From contig NZ_JAPUDY010000040.1 of NCBI RefSeq assembly GCF_027492855.1, positions 29,424-93,423 of the forward strand: 64,000 nt of DNA, given 5' to 3'. Below the pieces are notes generated by a model that was given only the letters and a program-made list of their open reading frames with translations, made no database searches and had not been told where the DNA came from. Positions 1 through 7,900 of the stretch are shown one piece after another. The translations under genes and the position numbers were made by a program. Numbering within the stretch: position 1 is the stretch's first letter; every line of letters starts with the position of its first letter. The stretch is from Acidovorax sp. GTDB taxonomy: Bacteria; Pseudomonadota; Gammaproteobacteria; Burkholderiales; Burkholderiaceae_C.

Positions 1-888
1 GTGAACACCGCTGCCACGCAGCACATCTCCAACTCGGTCACCAAGTCGTTCTTTGGCACGCTGGGCGCCATGCTTGTCGAAGAAGGCAAGCTGGATCCCA
101 AGGCCACGGTCAGCCGCTACATCCCCGAGTTGAAGGACTCTGCTTTTGGCGATGCCACTGTGCGCCAGGTGCTGGACATGACAACCGGCTTCAAATACTC
201 CGAAAACTACGCCGACCCCAAGGCCGATGTCTGGGCGTACGCCCGCGCCGGCAGCATGTTCCCGCGCCCCCCTGGCTACGCTGGCCCCCAGAACTTCTAC
301 GAATATCTGCAGACCCTGGTCAAGGAGGGCGAACACGGAGAAGCATTCACCTACAAGACACCCAACTCCGAGCTGATGGGCTGGCTGATCCGCCGCGCCA
401 CCGGACAGACCGTCGGTCAGGCCCTGAGCGAACGGATCTGGAGCAAGCTGGGTGTGGAGCGCGAGGCATACCTGATGGTTGACACGGGCGGCAACGAATT
501 CGCCGGTGGCGGCTTCAACCTGACTGCGCGCGACATGGCCCGTTTTGGCGAGATGATGCGCCTGGATGGCCGGTACAACGGCCAGCAGATTGTGCCGAAA
601 GCAGTGGTGGATGACATCCGAGGCGGTGGCGGCAAGGCCGAGTTTGCCAAGGCGGGCTACACCACACTGCCCGGTTGGACCTACCGCGACATGTGGTGGG
701 TGTCACACAACGAGCACGGTGCCTACTCGGCCCGTGGCATCCACGGGCAGGCCCTCTACATCGACCCGAAAGCCGAGATGGTGATTGCACGCTTTGCATC
801 CCACCCACTGGCCGCCAATGCCAATATCGACCCCACTTCGCTGCCGGCCTACCACGCACTGGCCAAGCATCTGATGAAGGCCGACTGA
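1..888 (+). CDS. Serine hydrolase, beta-lactamase/class C fold (5' end cut by window)
   Basis: This is a serine-dependent hydrolase of the penicillin-binding-protein / class C beta-lactamase / 6-aminohexanoate-dimer hydrolase (NylB-like) superfamily. The frame is open from the first base, and the SxxK motif (SVTK) sits only about 12 residues in. Family members normally have 80-100 residues before that motif, so the start shown (GTG at 1) is almost certainly internal. Further along are YKTPNS, at the place of the family's second catalytic motif, and a GIHGQ segment resembling the KTG/HxG third motif near residue 248. No signal peptide can be judged because the N-terminus is missing. The substrate is unknown. 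The family call is firm, but beta-lactamase activity should not be assumed. Confidence 0.8.
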   Translation: MNTAATQHISNSVTKSFFGTLGAMLVEEGKLDPKATVSRYIPELKDSAFGDATVRQVLDMTTGFKYSENYADPKADVWAYARAGSMFPRPPGYAGPQNFYEYLQTLVKEGEHGEAFTYKTPNSELMGWLIRRATGQTVGQALSERIWSKLGVEREAYLMVDTGGNEFAGGGFNLTARDMARFGEMMRLDGRYNGQQIVPKAVVDDIRGGGGKAEFAKAGYTTLPGWTYRDMWWVSHNEHGAYSARGIHGQALYIDPKAEMVIARFASHPLAANANIDPTSLPAYHALAKHLMKAD

Positions 889-1046
889 CCGTAGACAAGT
901 TTGGAGGTAGCTCGTTCAAGCAGACCAGCCGGGGTTGCCGCTGACGTTTGGCAAGCCGAGCACGCACACGCACGACTGCACGACTACAAACGCCATGGGA
1001 CAACGTCGCTGTTTGCAGCACTGGACGTGGCCCCGAAAAGATCCTC

Positions 1047-1058
1047 AACACGTTCTTA
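1047..1058 (+). repeat. Left copy of a 12-bp direct repeat bracketing the CobN-like locus
   Basis: The 12-mer aacacgttctta occurs here and again, in the same orientation, at 15661-15672. The two copies lie just outside the first and last genes of the 1.07-15.65 kb locus. Such a flank could mark an old insertion. A 12-bp match is short enough to arise by chance in 64 kb, so this is recorded as a weak signal. Confidence 0.3.
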
Positions 1059-1072
1059 AGGTGCTCTCTGTA

Positions 1073-2305
1073 TCAAGGCCCTTCGCACCCCTCTCGGCCA
1101 TCGGCCCGGGCGCGCCACAGCGCTGGGCCGATGCGCCACAGCAGCACCGCGAACGCCGCGCACCAGCCCAGGCCTGCCGCCATCAGCCACGCCGGGCCGC
1201 CGCCCCACCAGGCGGCGCCCGCGCGCACCGCCGTGGCCAACAGCAGCACGGCGGCGGCCAGCGGAATCCAGCGGCTGGTGTCGGGTGGCAGGCCGCAGTG
1301 GGCGCGCCCGGCGATGAAGATCACCGCAAAGATGTTCAGCCCCACCGCGCCCATGGTCAGCAGGTGCCGCCCGGCGCCCGGTGCACCGCCCGCGCCCAGA
1401 TGGGCCAGGCCCAGCGCGCCGTAGCCCAGCGCCATGCAGGCATACACCGCATACAGCATCAGCGGTGTGCGCCGCAGCAGCGCGCGGCCCACATGCCAGT
1501 CGCTCATCAGGTGGAACACCGAGGCGCTGGCCGCCAGCGCCAGCCACCCGGCCAACTGCGTGCCGGGCTGCAGAAACTCGGCGGCGGTGTACAGCGCGAT
1601 GCACAGCGTGGCCAGGTGCCGCCGGGGTGGCCGTGCAAGATAAGGTGGCGCACTGGGTGTGACCTGCTCAATGGCGCGGTTCACGATGCGCATGGAAATG
1701 CGGCTCATCGCCACCACGATCAGCAGCATCAACAGCCCCAAGGCCAGGTGCAGCCAGCGCAGGCTCGGCAGGCCGCGCAGCGCGTCGGCATAAAAGCCCG
1801 CCACGGCCACAGCCAGCGCCAGCAGCGCCCACCAGAATGCCGCGTGGCGCCGCCCCGCCGGTGCCCACAGGGGCCGTGCCAGCACGGCGGCCAGCCCGAG
1901 CAGCAGGCCCAGGTGCGCCAACGCTGCCAGCACCAGCGCGGGTGCACCGGCCAGGCCCGAGCCCCAGAAGCCCACGCGCCCCAGCAGCCACAGCGCCACC
2001 AGGGCGCGCAACTGGCCACGCGTGGCGCCGGGTGCACCGGTGAACTCGGGGATGGCGGTGAGCGCAAAGCCCGCCACCGCCGCCAGCGCGAAGCCAAACA
2101 CCAGCTCGTGCACATGCCACACCATGGGGCCACCCGCCACGGGCGGCGGCGGCAGGCCCGCGCCCAGCACCAGCAGCCACCACAGCACCAGGCCCAGGGC
2201 CGAGCCCATGGCCAGCAAGAAGAAAGGGCGCATGCCACACATCCACACCGGGTGCGCGGCCTGCCAGGGAAGGCCGCGTGAAGAAGATGGTGGGCGCTTC
2301 AGCAT
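1073..2305 (-). CDS. nnrS: NnrS family heme/copper membrane protein
   Basis: NnrS proteins are multi-pass inner-membrane proteins that bind heme and copper and help cells tolerate nitric oxide. The 410-residue product is almost entirely hydrophobic. It shows the family's N-terminal HVHELVFGF box (His64 and His66) and the diagnostic MSRISMRIVNRAI stretch. I start it at the ATG at 2305 (MLKRPPSS). The frame stays open upstream to 2896, but that extension is only the shadow of the ABC ATPase gene. The start overlaps the end of the upstream ATPase gene by 7 bp, so the two are probably translationally coupled. It is the last gene of the leftward CobN-like operon. Finding NnrS here, rather than beside nor or nir genes, is unusual and suggests that heme or NO chemistry matters to this locus. 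Confidence 0.88.
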   Translation of the reverse strand: MLKRPPSSSRGLPWQAAHPVWMCGMRPFFLLAMGSALGLVLWWLLVLGAGLPPPPVAGGPMVWHVHELVFGFALAAVAGFALTAIPEFTGAPGATRGQLRALVALWLLGRVGFWGSGLAGAPALVLAALAHLGLLLGLAAVLARPLWAPAGRRHAAFWWALLALAVAVAGFYADALRGLPSLRWLHLALGLLMLLIVVAMSRISMRIVNRAIEQVTPSAPPYLARPPRRHLATLCIALYTAAEFLQPGTQLAGWLALAASASVFHLMSDWHVGRALLRRTPLMLYAVYACMALGYGALGLAHLGAGGAPGAGRHLLTMGAVGLNIFAVIFIAGRAHCGLPPDTSRWIPLAAAVLLLATAVRAGAAWWGGGPAWLMAAGLGWCAAFAVLLWRIGPALWRARADGREGCEGP

Positions 2306-3144
2306 GCATCGGCCTCTTGTGTTGCCGGGGCCTGCGCCACCGGCTGCCAGCCGCCCAGCACGGAGGCTGGCGCTACGGAGGGCGTGTTGCCATGGGGTTC
2401 GGGCAGGCCAAACGCCGCGCGCACGGCGGGGTGCTGCTGCAGCTCGGCCGTGCAGCGGTACACCAGGGCGTCGTCGCGGGCCAGCGCGGCCAGCGGCGGG
2501 GTGTAGTGCGCCACGATGCGCCCCGGCGCGGCGGCCATGACGAGCACCGTGTCGGCCAGACGCACGGCCTCCATCAGGTCGTGTGTGATGAGCAGCACGG
2601 CCATGCCCAGCGCGGCCTGGCGTGCCAGCAGCAACTGGTGCAGTTGGCTGCGCAGGCCCACGTCGAGGGCGCTGAAGGGCTCGTCCATGAGCAGCAGGTC
2701 GGGCACCAGCACCAGCGCACGCGCCAGGGCCGCGCGGCTTTGCATGCCGCCCGACAGTTCGGCCGGAAACTGCCGGAGCGCGGTGGCGGACAGCCCCATC
2801 GCCAGCGCTGCCTCGGTGGCGCGCTGGTGACGGGCAGCGCGGTGCACGCCCAGCGCCTTCAGGCCCAGCGCGATGTTGTCCAGCGTGCCCATCCACGGCA
2901 GCAGCCGGGGCTGCTGGAACATCACCGCAGGCTGCGCGAAACTATGCTGGATATGGCCCTGTTGCGGCGCGAGCAGCCCGGCGCACAGGTGCAGCAGCGT
3001 GGTCTTGCCGCAACCGGACGGCCCTACCAGGGCCACGGTGCGGCCTGCGGGCAGGTTAAGGTCGATACCGGCCAGCACGGTGGTGGGGCCGAAGGCATGG
3101 TGCAGCCCGCGTATCTGCAGGGCGGGTGGGGTGGGGGTCGTCAT
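2299..3144 (-). CDS. ABC transporter ATP-binding protein, NitT/TauT type
   Basis: This is the ATPase of an importer in the nitrate/sulfonate/taurine (SsuB/TauB-like) class, 281 residues long. Walker A is GPSGCGKTT at residues 41-49. The signature region LSGGMQSRAALARAL and Walker B LLLMDEPFSALD are intact, followed by a switch His in LLITHD. It lies 31 bp downstream of the permease gene and overlaps nnrS. The matching solute-binding protein is not adjacent but lies about 8.4 kb upstream in the same gene series (11532-12668). The family transports many small anions and thiamine precursors, so the class alone does not give the substrate. Given the neighbours, the cargo may be a product of the chelatase step, which is an inference. 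Confidence 0.9.
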   Translation of the reverse strand: MTTPTPPALQIRGLHHAFGPTTVLAGIDLNLPAGRTVALVGPSGCGKTTLLHLCAGLLAPQQGHIQHSFAQPAVMFQQPRLLPWMGTLDNIALGLKALGVHRAARHQRATEAALAMGLSATALRQFPAELSGGMQSRAALARALVLVPDLLLMDEPFSALDVGLRSQLHQLLLARQAALGMAVLLITHDLMEAVRLADTVLVMAAAPGRIVAHYTPPLAALARDDALVYRCTAELQQHPAVRAAFGLPEPHGNTPSVAPASVLGGWQPVAQAPATQEADAC

Positions 3145-3175
3145 GGGGTTTGTGTTTTTCTGAATGCCGAGAGCG

Positions 3176-3961
3176 CTAGGTTCCTGCGCCCCGCCATCGC
3201 TCCAGCTCGCGCTTGAGGGGCTCCAGCAGCGCGTACTCCAGCACCAGCAGGCTGCCGACCACGGCGCAGATCCAGGCCAGCGATGCGCTGGTGTCCAGGT
3301 GCGATCGCGTCACCGCCAGGGCCGCGCCCACGCCGTCGCTGGTGGCCAGCAGTTCGGCCATCACCGCCACCTTCCACGACGAGCCCAGTGCCGTGATCCA
3401 GGCCGGAAACAGGTAGGCCGCCACGTGTGGCAGGTACAAATCAAACAAGCGCATGCGCCAGGGCAGGCGGTAGGCGCGGGCCATGTCCTTCAGGTGGTGG
3501 TCGAGCGTGCGCGTGCCCTGCAGTGCGCCGATGAAGACTACCGGCAGGCACGCCACGAACACGGTGAACACGGGCGTGCCGTCACCTGCGCCGAACCACA
3601 ACATGGCCAGCACCAGCCAGGCGATGGGTGGCATGCCCAGCATCAGCGTGACCCAGGGGCGCGCCATCATCGAGGCGGTCATCGACAGGCCTGCCAGCAG
3701 GCCCAGCGCGCTGCCCACGCCCGCCGCGAGCAGTAGGCCCAGCAAGGCGCGGCGCGCGGTGGTGGCCAGCTCGGGCCAGGCCGCGCCGGACTCCCACAGC
3801 CGCCACAGCGTGGCAAAGGTGGTGAGTGGATCGGGCAGGATCAGCGGGCCGTACACGCCCGCGCCAATGTCCCACAGCGCCACAAACAGCAGCAGACTGG
3901 CCAGTGCGCCCCAGCCGCTCCACAGGTAGGCGGGCACGCCGCGCAGCAGCCGCCACACCAT
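3176..3961 (-). CDS. ABC transporter permease, NitT/TauT type
   Basis: A 261-residue inner-membrane permease of the binding-protein-dependent family (SsuC/TauC-like). It has about six hydrophobic segments. The EAA-type loop region is around residues 160-180 (DHHLKDMARAYRLPWRMRLF), where the ATPase docks. Its ATG shares one base with the stop codon of the DUF2149 gene (TGATG at 3961), so the transporter and the DUF2149/MotA pair are read as one operon. It presumably forms the channel with the ATPase at 2299-3144 and is fed by the substrate-binding protein at 11532-12668. Confidence 0.88.
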   Translation of the reverse strand: MVWRLLRGVPAYLWSGWGALASLLLFVALWDIGAGVYGPLILPDPLTTFATLWRLWESGAAWPELATTARRALLGLLLAAGVGSALGLLAGLSMTASMMARPWVTLMLGMPPIAWLVLAMLWFGAGDGTPVFTVFVACLPVVFIGALQGTRTLDHHLKDMARAYRLPWRMRLFDLYLPHVAAYLFPAWITALGSSWKVAVMAELLATSDGVGAALAVTRSHLDTSASLAWICAVVGSLLVLEYALLEPLKRELERWRGAGT

Positions 3962-4314
3962 CAGCGCGGGCCCTGCGGGGCTGCTGCGGGATCGGCAGCG
4001 GCACCGGTTTCGGGGACGTAAACCATGGAGCCGTCCTTCATGCGATAGGCCACCCCGGCCTTCTCGCCGTCGCCTTCACCGATCTCGCCGCTGGCCTTGT
4101 ATTTCTCGATCTTCTCGCCACGCTTTTGGATGACCTCCATCGTGGGCTTGCCCGCGTCGGTGATCACGGTGACGTCCTGCTTGGAGAAGGGGCTGAGCAG
4201 CGGATTCTTGGCCACGGTGATGAGCAAAGCTGCAATGATCACCAAAAACACGTCGATGAGGTTGACCACCGACAAGATGGGGTCGTCGGCCTCGGTTTCG
4301 TCGAGGAACTTCAT
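3961..4314 (-). CDS. DUF2149 family protein, partner of the MotA/TolQ-like protein
   Basis: A 117-residue protein with an N-terminal sequence LDETEADDPILSVVNLIDVF followed by one membrane segment (about residues 17-35) and a soluble C-terminal part. This is the DUF2149 arrangement. It recalls ExbD/TolR/MotB in having a single N-terminal helix with an acidic residue at its start (VVNLID). The start ATG at 4314 overlaps the stop of the MotA-like gene (ATGA), a sign of tight stoichiometric coupling. As I recall, DUF2149 genes travel with MotA/TolQ/ExbB and CobN-like genes in several phyla, including the Bacteroidota hmu loci. A proton-driven role energising the CobN-like protein or the TonB receptors is plausible but unproven. 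Confidence 0.8.
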   Translation of the reverse strand: MKFLDETEADDPILSVVNLIDVFLVIIAALLITVAKNPLLSPFSKQDVTVITDAGKPTMEVIQKRGEKIEKYKASGEIGEGDGEKAGVAYRMKDGSMVYVPETGAAADPAAAPQGPR

Positions 4315-4847
4315 GCCTCGCTCCCGGCTTCGGCCATGTGGCCCGCCGCCGGGGTGCGCACGCCATGGCGTTGCAGCCACACCAGTTCCTCGGCCAGCCA
4401 GCGCCGCTGCACGGAGACCACCCAGAAGGTGATGGCCGCCGCGATCAGCGCCAGGATCACCGCAGCAAAGGCCACGGCCAGGTTGTCCGACACCTGGCCC
4501 AGGTTGCCGCTGGACAGGCCCTTGAGCGCGGGCCCCATGGGGATCATGGTGGCGATCAGCCCCAGCATAGGCGCCACGCGGGTGGCGATGCGCGGCAGCT
4601 CCAGCAATTGGTGGGCTTTCACATCCAGCTCGTCGGCACTGGCGTCGGGGTGGCGCTGCGCCCATTGCAGCAGGCTGTGGCCGCGCATGGACGCCTCTTT
4701 TTTGCTGGCCTGGCGTTGCCGCCATTGCACGGCAAACATGCCCAGCAGCACAAAGGCATACAAAAACAGTGCCGTGATGGCCAACAGGGTGGGCAGCAGA
4801 AAGACCTGGCTGGCCTGGTACATCAGGGACTCAAGCAAATGGCTCAC
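4311..4847 (-). CDS. MotA/TolQ/ExbB proton channel family protein
   Basis: A 178-residue inner-membrane protein with three hydrophobic segments (about residues 13-37, 90-110 and 125-150). The central PMLGLIATMIPMGPALKGLS segment matches the TolQ/ExbB/MotA core, where the family forms a proton-conducting pentamer. It overlaps the DUF2149 gene by 4 bp and lies downstream of the CobN-like gene. It is not the housekeeping ExbB, because no ExbD or TonB gene is next to it. It most likely forms a dedicated motor with the DUF2149 protein. The start at 4847 (MSHLLESL) is the only reasonable one. Confidence 0.85.
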   Translation of the reverse strand: MSHLLESLMYQASQVFLLPTLLAITALFLYAFVLLGMFAVQWRQRQASKKEASMRGHSLLQWAQRHPDASADELDVKAHQLLELPRIATRVAPMLGLIATMIPMGPALKGLSSGNLGQVSDNLAVAFAAVILALIAAAITFWVVSVQRRWLAEELVWLQRHGVRTPAAGHMAEAGSEA

Positions 4848-4902
4848 ACGAAAACTCCTGGGTTGGGGGGAACATGGGGTGCAAAAGGATGGCGCTGTGT
4901 TT

Positions 4903-4943
4903 GCTATTTGTTTGCTAGCTACCAGCGCTTATCTGTATTGCGG
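4903..4943 (-). repeat. Two-hairpin 41-bp element, copy 1 (supplies the CobN-like stop codon)
   Basis: On the minus strand this reads as a 19-nt hairpin-1 segment (4925-4943, stem degenerate here), a 5-nt spacer and a 17-nt hairpin 2 (4903-4919, gctat-type arms with one mismatch). The CobN-like gene runs into it. Its last residues and TAG stop (4919-4921) are element sequence, the TAG being the spacer/hairpin-2 junction. Confidence 0.7.
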
Positions 4944-7900
4944 AAAAGCTGTTTTTGTTTGAATCCACGCCTGCGCTGCCACCAGCCGCCACCAAGCATG
5001 GCAGCGCCCAGCACCAGTGCCACCAGCAGGGTCTGCAGCGGGGGCAGTGCAGGCGCGTCGGGCTGCTCGGCCACCTTGTCCAGCCGCATGCCGCTGATGG
5101 GGGGTGGAGGCGGCGGCGGGGGCGGCGCTGCGGGGGCGGCTTCGGTGGCTGGGGGCGCAGGTGCCGCGGCCGGCGCGCCAGCGGGCGCTTGCCCCGGCGC
5201 CAGGCCGAAGCCCGCAGCGCTCTGCCCCGCGCCCACGTAGCGCTGGAAGGCGGTGTTGTCGGTGCGCACGTCAAAGCGCTGGGCCAGGTCGCGCCAGCGG
5301 TCTTTGAGCTCGGCCACGGTGGCAGCGTCGGCCTGCCAGTAGCCCTGGCGCGCGGCCTCCAGCATGCGCTCGATGTTCTGCGCCAGCGCGTGTGGGTTGT
5401 GCGCCTCGAACCAGCGTTTCAGGCCGAGCTGGTGCTTGTCGCGCACGTACACGTCCACCATCTCCTGCCACTGGTCGTCGCGCACGATCTCGCGCGCCAC
5501 CGCCGTCCAGCCCCAGAAGTTGTTGGTGGCGTCCAGCACCTGCAGCGTGCCGGCGTAGCCCTCGTCCATCAGGCCCTTGATGTAGCCGGGGTGGAACTGC
5601 CGCGTGGCCAGCTCCTTGGCGAGGAACTGCGCCGCGCCTTCCACGCGCCCGCTGCCCCCATTGCCGGTCGCGCGCAGGTTGCTGATGTAGAGCTGCGGCG
5701 CCTTGCCGTCGAGGTGCCGCACGGCCAGCCCGATGCCGCCCAGGTATTGGAACGGGTCGTCGGTGGTGAGCATGCCGTAGGTGTTGGAGCTGCGCGAGAG
5801 CACCGCGCCTTCGGTGCCGCGCAGGTGCTCGGCGTAGAGGTTGATCGGCTGGCCGTCCTTGCCCTTGAAGCCGCTGCCCTGCAGGCTGCCCCAGGTCGAT
5901 TCATCGGCGCCGTAGGCGAACTGCATGCGCGAGAGATAGAGCTGCGCGAGCTTGCGGTCGCCCTCGGCCTTGCCCTTCCAGGTGTCGGTGGCGAGCGTGG
6001 CGTCGTCCAGGCCGGTGCCGTATTTGCCCGATTCGGACGAGTAGATGCGTGTTTCCGCCGCCGCCTGCGCAGCCTTCTCGGGCATGCCCTGGGCACGCAG
6101 GCGCGCGGCGATGGCGCGGGTGTGTGCGGCCACGGGGTTGGCCTCGTCGCCCGGCCCCTGGGCCTGCGCGGCCAGTTGCGCGGCCTGGGCAAGGATCTTC
6201 ATGGTGTTGGGGAAGTGGTCGCGGTACAGGCCCGTGGCCGAGAGCACCACGTCCACGCGCTCGCGCCCCAGCGTGCTGCGCGGCACGAGCTTCACGCCCG
6301 TGACGCGGCCGCCCTCGTCCCACACGGGCTCCACGCCCAGCAGCCACAGGGCCTGCGCTTCGAGCAGGCCCTGGTGGCGCATGGTCTCCACCGACCACAG
6401 CGACACGGCCAGCTTGGCGGGCTGCTTGCCGGTCTGGCGGCGGTGCTCGGCAATGAGCTGCTCGGCAGCCTCTTTGCCTGCCGCCCAGGCTTGCTGCGTG
6501 GGCACGCGCGAGGGGTCGAAGCCGTAGAGGTTGCGACCCGTGGGGTAGGCGTCGGGGTTCTTGATCGGGTCGCCGCCGTAGGAGGTGGCAAGGTGCCGGC
6601 CCGCCAGCACGGTCAGCAGCGCGGGCAGTTCGTTGTCGGCGCCGATGGCGGCATGCCAGGCGCGGGCCTTGGCCAGGCCTTCGCGCAGCGTGGGCGGCAG
6701 GCCCTGCGTGTTTTGCCCTTCCACGACATGGCGCTGCAGCAGGCGGTACGGCGCCGTGGTGGGCAGTTGGCTGTAGTCGGCCAGCAGGGCTTCGTCCACG
6801 TCGGCGGCGGGGGTGCCTGCGTGCAGTGCGGCGGCCTCCCAGAACGGGCGGCCCAGCATCAGCAGCACGGTGGCCAGGCGATGCTGGGCCTCGGGTGCGC
6901 GGCCCAGGGTGTGCAGGCCCAGGGGCTGGGCGGTTTCGGCCAGCTCGTGCAGGTGGGCGTGCAGCACATCGACGAAGGCGGGGAATTCGGCGCGTGCGCG
7001 CTCGCCCGTCCAGCCCATGTCGAGGGCGATGCGCTCCTTGGCGGTGGCGGCCAGCAGGTCGGCCTTGAGCTTTTCTTTCACCACGCCCTCGTCCTGCGCC
7101 AGCCAGGCGTGCAGCAGGTCGTGCATGCGCGTGAGCACCTGGTGCAGCCCTGCGGGCTTGAACGGCGGCGTCTGGTGGCTGACGATGACGGCGCGGCCCC
7201 GGCGCTTGGCTTGCTGGGCTTCGCCGATGTTGTCGGCGATGTAGGGGTAGGCCACGGGCAGGTCGCCCACGGCGAGCATGCCGGGGTCAAACACCGAAAG
7301 GCCGCGCTCCTTGCCGGGCAGCCATTCCTGGCTGCCATGGGTGCCGAAGTGCACCAGCGCATCGCTGGCTTGCTGCTCGCGCGCCCACAGGTAGGCGGCC
7401 AGGTAGTAGTGCGAGGGCCAGGCGCTGCTGGAGTGGTAGAGCGCTTTTTCTTTGGGTTCCCACTTCTCGCCGCGTGGCGGCTGCGGCAGGATGGCGATCT
7501 TGCCGAGCATGAGGCGCGGTACCACGAACACGGCTTGGTTCCCTTGGCCCAAGACCATCGACGATGCCTCGGGCTCGCCCCAGCGCTCGCGCAGCGCGGC
7601 CTGCACGCCAGCGGGCTGCTGGGCCAGCCAGGCGCGGTAGCGCGCCAGGGGTACGGTGGCGGCCAGGCCGTCGCGCAGCAGGGGTTCGAGCTCACCCGCG
7701 CGGTAGGCGGGCGCGAGCAGGCGCTGCAGCTTGCCGATGAGCTCGGGCTCGGACGGCACCTCGGTGTCGTAGCCCTGGGCCGCCAGCGCAGCCAGCGTGG
7801 TCTGCAGGCTGCGCGGCACGTTGAGGAAGGAGGCCGAGAGGTTCTTCTCGCCCGGCGGATAGTTCCAGAAGAAGACCGACAGGCGCTTGTCGCCCGGCGC

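Noticed and set aside
2306-2896. Possible 197-residue N-terminal extension of NnrS
   Set aside because: It overlaps the ABC ATPase gene in another frame and reads as low-complexity Arg/Ala/Gly sequence. NnrS begins at 2305.
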